DNA of 17,508 bases, from the NCBI GenBank assembly GCA_003524845.1, contig DQGR01000104.1:1-17508 (forward strand), read 5' to 3'. Origin of the DNA: Patescibacteria group bacterium (GTDB taxonomy: Bacteria > Patescibacteriota > Microgenomatia > UBA10105). This document shows, piece after piece, positions 1 to 5,810 of this stretch (its first letter is position 1; each line of letters begins with the position of its first letter). The notes beneath the pieces were generated by a model. That model was not told the DNA's origin and did no database searches. It worked only from the letters and a program-made list of their open reading frames with translations. Position numbers and translations under genes: made by a program.

Positions 1-147
1 AAACTGATTGTCAAAAATAACCAGGTACTCGTGGACGCGGACGTCTTATTTGAGCAAATTGAAGAAGCAAATGGCGACTGGAAACAAGTTCGCGCTTCCT
101 ACCAGGAATTAAAACAGTCACTTCAGACTGACGAAGAGGAAGAGTGA
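1..147 (+). CDS. 3' end of an unidentified protein (partial)
   Basis: An open frame runs from the first base to a TGA at 145-147 and encodes 48 residues; the start lies outside the window. The fragment begins KLIVKNNQVLVDAD, is rich in charged residues, and ends in an acidic run (TDEEEE). That is a common C-terminal tail but is not diagnostic of any family. It is the only evidence for a plus-strand gene at this end and converges on the BadF-like gene. I do not recognise the protein; the open frame without stops and the coding-like composition support it being real. Confidence 0.6.
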   Translation, partial: KLIVKNNQVLVDADVLFEQIEEANGDWKQVRASYQELKQSLQTDEEEE

Positions 148-150
148 TTC

Positions 151-223
151 AGTCATTAGTCGTTGGTCATTCGACATTAGACAAAATTAGGACAAATGAC
201 CAAAGACCAATGACTAACGACTC
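151..223. repeat. Dispersed inverted repeat, TTAGTC family, copy 1
   Basis: The left arm begins AGTCATTAGTCGTTGG. The reverse complement of the right arm begins AGTCGTTAGTCATTGG, so the ends pair with few mismatches and the middle pairs less well. The same sequence family recurs at 2027-2099. It fills the gap between two convergent genes, and its right end covers the last codons and TAG stop of the BadF-like gene. A hairpin here could act as a bidirectional terminator or protect 3' ends, but there is no clear T-run. Confidence 0.75.
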
Positions 224-1149
224 TTCAATAACTCCAACTTCCCCATTAAAGCAGCTCCGACTGCAGCGTCAACTAGAGGTTTGATGATGCGAATCCGTTT
301 GACAAGCGCGGTTGCGTGGCCTTCAAACATGGTCCGGAAGTATTTACTTTGGAATAACCCGCCGCAAATCACTACCCGGATTGGTTCATCTTCCATTTTT
401 AACCGTTTCACTACGGCAACCAGCGCTTTGCCAAGCTCGGCAATCGCTGCTTCTACGAGTTGTTTGGCAAGCTCATCCCCCTCTTCGCTTGCGGCAATAA
501 CCAGCGGGGCAAAGTCAGAAATTTCGTGTACTGACGGATGTGTCTCGCTATACCAGTCGTTTATATCCACAGCTGATTTAACCCCCAAGCGTTTTTCCAA
601 AAGTTCGGTAAGTACGGTAGATTCAGTAATAATGCCGTCATACACTTCAATTGAGGTTTCAAACAGATGTTTACCTAAGCTATAGCCGCTGCCTTTATCA
701 CCCAGGAACTGGCCCCAATTTCCGGCGGTGGCTTTTTCTCCGTGATCATTTTCACCATAGACATTGCTGCCGGTGCCGCAAATAACGACAATGCCCGGCG
801 GCACGGTACCGGAATATAACCCAATCACCGTATCATTAACCAGCGTAAACCGGTCAGAAATAGCAGTTAAGCCGTTTTTGGTAAATGCACTCTGCAATCT
901 ACCAAAGTCTTTTTGACTGTCACAGCCAGCAATTCCTACCGTAGCCCAGGCTAAAGAATTGAGTGACTGCTTGGCATTTTTTAAAATCTGGGTAATCGTG
1001 CCGGTGACACTCGCAACCGCGCTATCGAGTCCGATATTGTGGTAGTTGGCCGGACCGCCGAGCGCTTCAGTAATTAGGTTTGAATTTTCATCGATAATCA
1101 CGGCTTTGGTTTTGGTGCCTCCAGCATCAACCCCGAGAAGGTAGTTCAT
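214..1149 (-). CDS. BadF/BadG-type ATPase, N-acetylglucosamine kinase-like
   Basis: A 311-residue protein of the ASKHA sugar-kinase fold. It shows the phosphate-1 motif VDAGGTKTK (about residues 7-15), the phosphate-2 motif CGTGSNV (124-130), and GDKGSGYSLG (150-159), typical of BadF/BadG/BcrA/BcrD ATPases and N-acetylglucosamine kinases. The probable reaction is ATP-dependent phosphorylation of an amino sugar or hexose in the cytoplasm; substrate is not readable from sequence. The ATG at 1149 overlaps the tal TGA (ATGA) and has GGAG nine bases upstream. An upstream in-frame TTG would extend it by five residues but is less likely. It is the last gene of the non-oxidative pentose phosphate operon. 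Its final Ser-Arg and TAG lie inside a palindromic repeat. Confidence 0.85.
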   Translation of the reverse strand: MNYLLGVDAGGTKTKAVIIDENSNLITEALGGPANYHNIGLDSAVASVTGTITQILKNAKQSLNSLAWATVGIAGCDSQKDFGRLQSAFTKNGLTAISDRFTLVNDTVIGLYSGTVPPGIVVICGTGSNVYGENDHGEKATAGNWGQFLGDKGSGYSLGKHLFETSIEVYDGIITESTVLTELLEKRLGVKSAVDINDWYSETHPSVHEISDFAPLVIAASEEGDELAKQLVEAAIAELGKALVAVVKRLKMEDEPIRVVICGGLFQSKYFRTMFEGHATALVKRIRIIKPLVDAAVGAALMGKLELLKSR

Positions 1150-2012
1150 AGTAACGATCTCCAATCTTCCATAAATTTATGCAAACCCGCATCAGTTAGT
1201 GAATGTGACAGATTAAATGAGCGCCAGTTTTTAGCAACGTCTAACTGCCGGAATGGAATTGGCCGAAGACCGGTACTGTCATACATAAATGAATCGTCTG
1301 GCAAGGGAAACCCCTGTGCCGCCCAGACTTCAATAATTTTAAACGGAATCGTAATCGCCGGCGAGCCAAGCGCAATGGCATACAGCAAGTGTTCAATTTT
1401 TCTGACACTTGCCGTCAAAACTTCGACATGGTTTTTTATTGATTGATACATTCTGAGCTCATTTTCCACGACCTGCATGCCGTTTTCACCCCGGTCATCA
1501 AGTCTTCCTACAAACGGTGAAATAAACACGTGGTGTCTGCGTTTTGAGGTGGCTCCATATACAGCCGCCGCCTGCTCCTGGGAAAAGTTTAAGGTAATAT
1601 TAACCGGAAACTCCTGGCAAAAAATTTCGGCTGCAGCCAAACCATTACCGATGCAGGGAAATTTAACTACCCCGTTGGGAATCCATTCTTTATACACCCG
1701 CGCCTGCGCTAACATATCTTCCTTTGTAGTACTTTGATCTCCAATGACTTGAATTGATATGGGTCCTTTGGTGACTTCGGCAACTGCCATGACAATTTTT
1801 TTGTATTCGGCCAATGCTTCAGATTGGGTTAACCGTTTACCAGAGGCAATATACTTTTGCACGTCTGGGTTTTTAGCAACGAGCGTCGGATTCGTGGTTT
1901 GACCCTGAATGCCAATTCCCCACTCCGGCTTTCCGGTTTTCAAAAGCTCATTTGCTGCTTTTGTTTCTTCCGGATCCCCACCGTCGAGGAAAAGTTGCGA
2001 ATTTAATTTCAT
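1146..2012 (-). CDS. tal: Transaldolase
   Basis: A 288-residue class I aldolase-type enzyme moving a dihydroxyacetone unit between sedoheptulose-7-phosphate and glyceraldehyde-3-phosphate in the non-oxidative pentose phosphate pathway. Visible motifs are TTNPTL (about 39-44), the Schiff-base lysine in NGVVKFPC (Lys117), NITLNFS (138-144) and SPFVGRLDD (165-173). The frame is open upstream to 2084, but those codons translate the palindromic repeat at 2027-2099, so the start is placed at the ATG at 2010-2012 (MKLNSQLFLDGG), where homology-like sequence begins. No Shine-Dalgarno sequence is evident. A weak TG-A-TAAAAG lies seven bases before the ATG. It follows tkt and overlaps the next gene by four bases. 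Confidence 0.93.
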   Translation of the reverse strand: MKLNSQLFLDGGDPEETKAANELLKTGKPEWGIGIQGQTTNPTLVAKNPDVQKYIASGKRLTQSEALAEYKKIVMAVAEVTKGPISIQVIGDQSTTKEDMLAQARVYKEWIPNGVVKFPCIGNGLAAAEIFCQEFPVNITLNFSQEQAAAVYGATSKRRHHVFISPFVGRLDDRGENGMQVVENELRMYQSIKNHVEVLTASVRKIEHLLYAIALGSPAITIPFKIIEVWAAQGFPLPDDSFMYDSTGLRPIPFRQLDVAKNWRSFNLSHSLTDAGLHKFMEDWRSLL

Positions 2013-2026
2013 GATCTGTCTTTTAT

Positions 2027-2099
2027 CATTAGTCATTAGTCTTTGGACTTTTTTTATTCTATTTGTCCAACGACTAAGAACCAACGACTAACGACTAAT
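2027..2099. repeat. Dispersed inverted repeat, TTAGTC family, copy 2
   Basis: The left arm reads ATTAGTCATTAGTC...TTTGGAC. The reverse complement of the right arm reads ATTAGTCGTTAGTCGTTGG...TTGGAC. The central bases are T-rich (about 2048-2062). It sits between tkt and tal and supplies the last codons and TAG stop of tkt. It is related to the copy at 151-223. Transcription of both flanking genes is toward lower coordinates, so a hairpin here would lie within the operon message. Confidence 0.8.
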
Positions 2100-4136
2100 T
2101 ATACTTTTTACTTTCTCAACAATCTTTGTAGCAGAAATCCCTTCGTAATCCAATAACTCTTCCGGTCTCCCTGATCTCGGCAATTTAGTTACCGCTAATT
2201 TATAAATTGGTGGGTGTGCTATTTCTGCCAATGCTTCAAGCACGGCATCTCCCAAGCCACCTTGTGCATAATGATCTTCGACAGTAATAATCGCCTGACT
2301 CTCTGCTGCGGCTTTTTGCAGAGTTTGTGTATCAATTGGTTTGATCGAATAACAGTCTATGACCGTCACGCCGATTCCCAATTTCTCCAATTCTTTTTGC
2401 GCTTTGAGTGCTTCATGGACAGTAATGCCTGCGGCAACTAGAGTAACTCCCCCCAACCCCCTCTTAAGATAAGAGGGGGAATTGGGGGAGTTATGAATCG
2501 AGTCAAAAACCTTTGATCCGCCCACTGCAAACTCTCCGGTTTCAGAATACAAAATTGGCGTTGGTTCACGCGTGGTGCGAAGGTAAACGATCCCTGTCAA
2601 CCCCAACATTTTTTCAAATAATTTTTCAGTGGCGACCCCGTCAGCCGGATATAATACCGTTGAGTTAAGTAGTGAACGAAACAGTCCCAGATCATCAAGT
2701 CCCATTTGCGATGGGCCGTCTTTTCCGAGTGAAACTCCTGCATATGAACCATTAAATATAATGGTTAATCCTCCGAGTGCTGCCATGCGAATTTGATCGT
2801 GCGCCCGAGTCATAAAACAGGCGAATGTGGTCACCACTGGTTTGAATCCTCGTTGCGCTAGGCCTGAAGCAACACCCACCATATTTTGCTCAGCAATATA
2901 CATTTGTAAAAACTGATTTGGATAACTTTTGGCAAACTGGTCGGTGTGCAATGAGTTTTTAATATCGCCATCAAGTACCATCATTTTTGGATAAAATTTC
3001 CCCAGCCGTTCAATTGCATTTCCAAACGCTTTTTTCGTCGGGACAGGTTGAGCAATAGTATATGTCATTCCGAGCGCAGTCGAGGAATCTTGCACATCAG
3101 CGGCTGGTGAATTAGATCCCTCCACTCTGTTATCACCTCGGTCGGGATGACTTGGTGGTTTTTGTACTGTGCCTCGAATTGATTTATCCACAAGTCCCAA
3201 TTCTTTAAGAGCTAGTTCTAGTTTTTCCTGAGGCAATGGTTTACTATGAAACCCGTTTTTATCTTCCCATTCGCTGAAACCTTTACCTTTAATCGTTTTA
3301 GCAATGATCATCGTCGGTTTAAGTTCCCTCTCCTTAGTAAGAGCCTGTCCTGAACTTGCTCGCCTCGCGGCGAAGCGGGTTTCAGGAAGAGGGCTAGGGT
3401 GAGGTTTTGATAATTTGGCAAATGCTTCGTCAATCAGCTCTAAATTATGCCCATCGGTAATAATTATAACCTGCCAACCAAAGCTTTCTACCCGCTTTCT
3501 ATATTTTTCTATATCAGAACCAACCATGGTCTCGTCGCTTTGGCCTAAACGGTTGACGTCAAGTAATGCTACTAAATTATCTAGTTTTTGAAATCCGGCA
3601 TACTGAATCGCTTCCCAGACTGATCCTTCTGTCATTTCGCCATCACCCAGAAGGACGAAAACGTTGGGAATAGTAACGCTCCCTAACCCCCTCTTAAGAT
3701 AAGAGGGGGAACTGTCTGTATTTGCAGACAGAGGGGAGTTATGAAACCGCAGCGCGAGTGCTTCTCCCACTCCCACACTTAATCCCTGTCCCAAACTTCC
3801 GGTTGGGACTTCGGTATAGGGAAAATCCGGCATTGGGTGACCTTGCAAATTACTGTCAAACTTTCGATACCGCAACAATTCTTGCTCAGTAATCTTTCCT
3901 GCTACTGCATATAACGAATAAAAAAGCGGTGTGGCATGGCCTTTGGAAAAGATGAGCCGATCATTATTTGGGTTTTCCAGGTTGTCTAAATCAAAACGAA
4001 AGTAGTTAAAGAATAAAACGGTCATGAGTTCAACTGCAGAAAGTGACGAAGTAGGGTGCCCGCTGCCGGCAGCAGTAGTCATAGTAAGAATGTAATAGCG
4101 AAGGAGTTTAGCAAGACTTGCGAGCTGCTCTTCCAT
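2088..4136 (-). CDS. tkt: Transketolase (single-chain) with four in-frame repeat inserts
   Basis: A 682-residue thiamine-diphosphate enzyme transferring two-carbon ketol units in the pentose phosphate pathway. Visible are SGHP (25-28), FSKGHATP (63-70), TGSLGQGLS (112-120), the ThDP/metal motif GDGEMTEGS...N195 (164-172), AEQNMVG with the catalytic Glu (416) and DGPSQMG (473-479). N-terminal and C-terminal halves are fused, unlike the split genes common in small genomes. Four stretches break family-like sequence: about residues 132-155, 245-272, 328-357 and 548-565. Each translates a palindromic DNA repeat. Removing them leaves roughly 585 residues, so the core seems complete and no frameshift is seen. 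It ends in Ser-Arg-TAG from another repeat. An extended -10 sits seven bases before the ATG. Confidence 0.95.
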   Translation of the reverse strand: MEEQLASLAKLLRYYILTMTTAAGSGHPTSSLSAVELMTVLFFNYFRFDLDNLENPNNDRLIFSKGHATPLFYSLYAVAGKITEQELLRYRKFDSNLQGHPMPDFPYTEVPTGSLGQGLSVGVGEALALRFHNSPLSANTDSSPSYLKRGLGSVTIPNVFVLLGDGEMTEGSVWEAIQYAGFQKLDNLVALLDVNRLGQSDETMVGSDIEKYRKRVESFGWQVIIITDGHNLELIDEAFAKLSKPHPSPLPETRFAARRASSGQALTKERELKPTMIIAKTIKGKGFSEWEDKNGFHSKPLPQEKLELALKELGLVDKSIRGTVQKPPSHPDRGDNRVEGSNSPAADVQDSSTALGMTYTIAQPVPTKKAFGNAIERLGKFYPKMMVLDGDIKNSLHTDQFAKSYPNQFLQMYIAEQNMVGVASGLAQRGFKPVVTTFACFMTRAHDQIRMAALGGLTIIFNGSYAGVSLGKDGPSQMGLDDLGLFRSLLNSTVLYPADGVATEKLFEKMLGLTGIVYLRTTREPTPILYSETGEFAVGGSKVFDSIHNSPNSPSYLKRGLGGVTLVAAGITVHEALKAQKELEKLGIGVTVIDCYSIKPIDTQTLQKAAAESQAIITVEDHYAQGGLGDAVLEALAEIAHPPIYKLAVTKLPRSGRPEELLDYEGISATKIVEKVKSIISR
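2445..2492. repeat. In-frame palindromic repeat in tkt, family A
   Basis: A 48-base hairpin: AACTCCCCCCAACCCCCTCTT, shortened here as arms AACTCCCCCC and GGGGGAGTT around an inner stem CCCCCTCTT/AAGAGGGGG. It is exactly 16 codons and encodes a segment containing SPSYLKRGLGGV, which recurs almost unchanged in the second tkt copy at 3675-3740. It lies between GGSKVFDSIH and LVAAGITVHEAL, a normally short surface connection. Confidence 0.85.
3064..3151. repeat. In-frame inverted repeat in tkt linker, family C
   Basis: Ends are inverted: GTCATTCCGAGCGCAGTCG on the left and, as the reverse complement of the right end, GTCATCCCGACCGAGG. Inner arms AGGAATCT and AGATCCCT are also roughly complementary. 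The element codes for about 29 residues containing SHPDRGD and STALGM, in the linker between the transketolase N-terminal and central domains, where extra residues are likely tolerated. Repeats with these ends are familiar from many bacterial genomes. Confidence 0.8.
3322..3404. repeat. In-frame palindromic repeat in tkt, family B, apparently nested
   Basis: The outer arms, TTCCCTCTCCTTAGTAAG and AAGAGGGCTAGGGTGAGG, form one repeat. Between them (about 3342-3387) lies a second inverted repeat with ends CCTGAACTTG and GGGTTTCAGG around a GC-rich core. The translation contains PHPSPLP and ASSGQALTKE, and lies just before the conserved KPTMIIAKTIKGKG. The arrangement reads as one repeat inserted into another. 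Confidence 0.75.
3675..3740. repeat. In-frame palindromic repeat in tkt, family A with nested hairpin
   Basis: The outer element matches the copy at 2445-2492 (inner stem CCCCCTCTTAAGATAAGAGG). Its right arm is interrupted by the smaller inverted repeat CTGTCTG...CAGACAG at about 3712-3731. The whole element stays in frame and adds residues including SPLSANTDSSPSYLKRGLG between ALALRF and PNVFVLLGDGE. Confidence 0.85.
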
Positions 4137-4143
4137 GAAGGTT

Positions 4144-4152
4144 ATTGTAGCA
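4144..4152 (-). promoter_or_regulatory. Extended -10 promoter of tkt, leaderless position
   Basis: Read on the minus strand, TGC-TACAAT ends seven bases before the tkt ATG; no convincing -35 is present. An extended -10 can compensate. Initiation at the usual distance would fall at or next to the start codon, giving a leaderless message. tkt lacks a Shine-Dalgarno sequence, which fits. Confidence 0.45.
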
Positions 4153-4164
4153 TATGCACCAACT

Positions 4165-4260
4165 CTATTTTTTCTTTTTAAGCATTGTCGGAAGAGCCAT
4201 TAAGACAATTACCAAGGTTAGAATAGCTAGAATTAAATAGACTATTAATCCATCGGTCAT
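4165..4260 (-). CDS. 31-residue single-span membrane microprotein
   Basis: A short frame starting at the ATG at 4258-4260 and ending with TAG at 4165-4167. The product begins MTDGLIVYLILAIL, is hydrophobic from about residue 5 to 23, and ends LKKKK, a positive-inside pattern for one membrane span with its C-terminus in the cytoplasm. The start has a strong Shine-Dalgarno sequence (AGGAGAGGAG) six bases upstream and follows the previous stop by two bases. The position in a tight operon, the ribosome site and the tail argue for a real gene. Function unknown; it could be a small regulator or membrane partner of the upstream 69-residue protein. Confidence 0.6.
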   Translation of the reverse strand: MTDGLIVYLILAILTLVIVLMALPTMLKKKK

Positions 4261-4262
4261 AT

Positions 4263-4472
4263 CTATCTCCTCTCCTGATCCAAATACTTAATAACCAAAA
4301 GATTAAGACTGATTATTGATCCCAATGCTACCATCTCAGAGTTATATCTATCAAACACTGCCGGAAGTACTACAGAGGCAAGCGAAACTAAAGCAATATC
4401 AGATGAGATATCTGATAATTTCTCAAGCTGACGTTTATTGAGTTGAGGAAAAACAACTTTACCTGTTTTCAT
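4263..4472 (-). CDS. Small hydrophobic protein of unknown function (69 aa)
   Basis: Begins at an ATG overlapping the rpe TGA by ATGA, so translation is probably coupled. The first 25 residues are polar and basic (MKTGKVVFPQLNKRQLEKL). They are followed by two moderately hydrophobic stretches, about residues 27-41 and 48-63, that may be a membrane hairpin, and a charged end (DQERR). I do not recognise a family. Together with the following 31-residue gene it separates the rpe and tkt enzymes, which suggests a pair of small membrane proteins carried within the operon. Confidence 0.65.
   Translation of the reverse strand: MKTGKVVFPQLNKRQLEKLSDISSDIALVSLASVVLPAVFDRYNSEMVALGSIISLNLLVIKYLDQERR
4267..4276 (-). 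promoter_or_regulatory. Strong ribosome binding site of the 31-aa gene
   Basis: AGGAGAGGAG on the minus strand, six bases before the ATG at 4260 and inside the end of the 69-residue gene. It decides that the short downstream frame is translated. Confidence 0.6.
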
Positions 4473-5098
4473 CTACTTAATTCTTGAATTGCCTTTTCTA
4501 TCTGGTCCGGGTTTTCTTTGAATAAATAGCTCGTGACCGTCAGCCGTGTGGCCCCGCTCGCAATTGCTTCAGGAGCCGTAGTTTTGTTAATTCCGCCGTC
4601 AACACTGATTGGCAGATTCGGATACTCTTCGTGGATCCTTTTAATTTTAGTTAGCTGTGCTGGCTGAAACGTTTGCCCGGAAAAACCGGCATTCACCGTC
4701 ATAATCAGTACCGTATCAATCTCTTCAAGGTACGGCTCAATAAGCTCAAGCTCAGATCCGGCATCAAACGCGAGCCCTACTTCGACTTCGTGTGCCCGGG
4801 CTTGGGTAACAAAATCGCGAATAGATTCGGCTTCCGCATGCGCAATCAAACGACGAAACCCATTCTCCACTAATGGCGCAACATACGAACTGGGATCAGC
4901 TACCATGAGATGCGCTTCGTAGAAATTGGCAAGTGTCAGGGCTTTATATGCCGGCCAATAATTGTAAGTAACATTGTGGAATAAAGTGTTATCAAGTACA
5001 TCAATATGTATTGATTTAACGTGACTTTTAACCAGATCTATTTTCTGCTGCATTGCCTCGAAGTTTTTTTCTAAAATCCCTGGAATTACTTCAATCAT
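4469..5098 (-). CDS. rpe: Ribulose-phosphate 3-epimerase
   Basis: A 209-residue TIM-barrel enzyme interconverting ribulose-5-phosphate and xylulose-5-phosphate. Metal and catalytic positions of the family are visible: the first His and Asp in SIHIDVLD, the second His in EAHLMV, and the last Asp in ISVDGGIN. TVNAGFSGQ matches the phosphate-loop motif (usually NPGFGGQ), and GATRLTVTSYLF matches the C-terminal phosphate site. The usual MDGHFVPN is replaced by LDNTLFHNV, so this is a divergent member. An in-frame start 17 codons upstream exists, but the ATG at 5096-5098 (MIEVIPGILE) is preferred because GGAGGAGA lies just upstream and family-like sequence begins there. It overlaps the rpiB stop by eight bases. 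Confidence 0.9.
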   Translation of the reverse strand: MIEVIPGILEKNFEAMQQKIDLVKSHVKSIHIDVLDNTLFHNVTYNYWPAYKALTLANFYEAHLMVADPSSYVAPLVENGFRRLIAHAEAESIRDFVTQARAHEVEVGLAFDAGSELELIEPYLEEIDTVLIMTVNAGFSGQTFQPAQLTKIKRIHEEYPNLPISVDGGINKTTAPEAIASGATRLTVTSYLFKENPDQIEKAIQELSR

Positions 5099-5747
5099 TG
5101 TCTCCTCCACACTTGCATCCCGCGCCATCTCCTCCACAACATCCGCCAACCGGTGTTTCGTAAATGGCGATTTGGTCGACCCGGCGCCGGTGCCGTGCTT
5201 CTTTGGAAAATTCCGTAGCTAACCATGCTTTGATAATTTTCTGTGCCGTACTTTCATCAGTCCAGTCACCGGAAATCGCGAGCACATTGGCATTGTTGTG
5301 TTCACGGGAGTGTTGAGCGGATTTTTCATCAAAGGCCGCAGCTGCTCGAATCCCTGGCACTTTATTGGCAGCAATCACCATCCCTGCTGCTGACCGGCAC
5401 AAAAGAACTCCTTTTGGTTCATCTTTCCATGATTTTGACTCTGGCGAATTAGACTCGGCGGCAACTTTTTCTGCCACTGCAAACGCAAACTCCGGGTAAT
5501 CATCATTTGAGTCTAAGGTTTTAGCGCCCAAATCCGCAAACTCCATGTTCCACTCTTTTAACCACTTCTTAACTTTTTCTTTTAACTGAAACCCGCCATG
5601 ATCAGAACCTAAATATATCATATGCAAAAACCGCGCTTGTCCCGTAGACCTGCCTTGCCGGCAGGCAGGCGCGACACCGTGACGCGTGGACGTAGACCAC
5701 GGGAACGGCGAGCGTTCTACTGGGTGATCAGAACCAAGGTAAATCAT
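5091..5747 (-). CDS. rpiB: Ribose-5-phosphate isomerase B with an inserted, duplicated N-terminus
   Basis: Interconverts ribose-5-phosphate and ribulose-5-phosphate. Core sequence starts at the second MIYLGSDH (codon at 5619-5621) and includes GSDHGGFQLKEK, the catalytic-Cys region LCRSAAGMVIAANKVPGIR (family usually CGTGIG) and SREHNNANVLAISG. From the first MIYLGSDH (5747) the protein is 218 residues; from the second it is 176. The promoter places transcription start at 5747, so the longer form is chosen, but initiation at 5621 remains possible. The 34 residues between the copies translate a GC-rich palindromic repeat. The C-terminus has an unusual Cys-rich tail (GGCCGGDGAGCKCGG). First gene of the non-oxidative operon. 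Confidence 0.88.
   Translation of the reverse strand: MIYLGSDHPVERSPFPWSTSTRHGVAPACRQGRSTGQARFLHMIYLGSDHGGFQLKEKVKKWLKEWNMEFADLGAKTLDSNDDYPEFAFAVAEKVAAESNSPESKSWKDEPKGVLLCRSAAGMVIAANKVPGIRAAAAFDEKSAQHSREHNNANVLAISGDWTDESTAQKIIKAWLATEFSKEARHRRRVDQIAIYETPVGGCCGGDGAGCKCGGDND
5101..5108 (-). promoter_or_regulatory. Ribosome binding site setting the rpe start
   Basis: GGAGGAGA on the minus strand, within the 3' end of rpiB and two bases before the ATG at 5098 (five bases from the GGAGG core). It supports the short rpe start. A second TGTGGAGGAGA lies about 25 bases further upstream. Confidence 0.6.
5622..5723. repeat. In-frame GC-rich palindromic insert at the head of rpiB, family E
   Basis: The insert holds the inverted repeat CCTGCC...GGCAGGCAGG at 5649-5669, a repeated CGTAGACC (5643-5650 and 5691-5698) and the near palindrome GTGGACGTAGACCAC. 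It is 34 codons without a stop and is bounded on both sides by versions of the same 24-base gene start (5724-5747 and 5598-5621). A related GC-rich element interrupts zwf. Confidence 0.8.
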
Positions 5748-5753
5748 ACTGGC

Positions 5754-5782
5754 ATTGTAATAGGTTTTCTGAAATTTGTCTA
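5754..5782 (-). promoter_or_regulatory. rpiB promoter, leaderless
   Basis: Minus strand: -35 TAGACA (5777-5782), 17-base spacer, -10 TACAAT (5754-5759), then six bases to the ATG at 5747. Both boxes differ from consensus by one base. The start point would coincide with the start codon. The -35 overlaps the -35 of the divergent promoter. Confidence 0.65.
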
Positions 5783-5804
5783 ACTGATTGGAGTAAGGTA
5801 AAAT
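5776..5804 (+). promoter_or_regulatory. Promoter of the divergent plus-strand gene, leaderless
   Basis: -35 TTGTCT (5776-5781), 17-base spacer, -10 TAAAAT (5799-5804), then six bases to the ATG at 5811. No Shine-Dalgarno sequence is placed for the ATG. Its -35 shares five bases with the opposite-strand -35 of rpiB. Confidence 0.6.
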
Positions 5805-5810
5805 GCCGAC

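Noticed and set aside
1150..1164. TTG start for the BadF-like gene
   Set aside because: The ATG at 1149 is coupled to the tal stop and has a GGAG site; the kinase motif follows it directly.
2013..2084. N-terminal extension of transaldolase by 24 codons
   Set aside because: The extra codons translate the TTAGTC-family inverted repeat and overlap the tkt stop region; family-like sequence begins at the ATG at 2012.
2400..3800. Direct repeats in tkt as a CRISPR array
   Set aside because: Copies are palindromic, irregularly spaced and of different families, with no uniform spacers.
5099..5149. Longer rpe start 17 codons upstream
   Set aside because: It lies inside the rpiB tail with no family-like sequence; the GGAGGAGA site fits the ATG at 5098.
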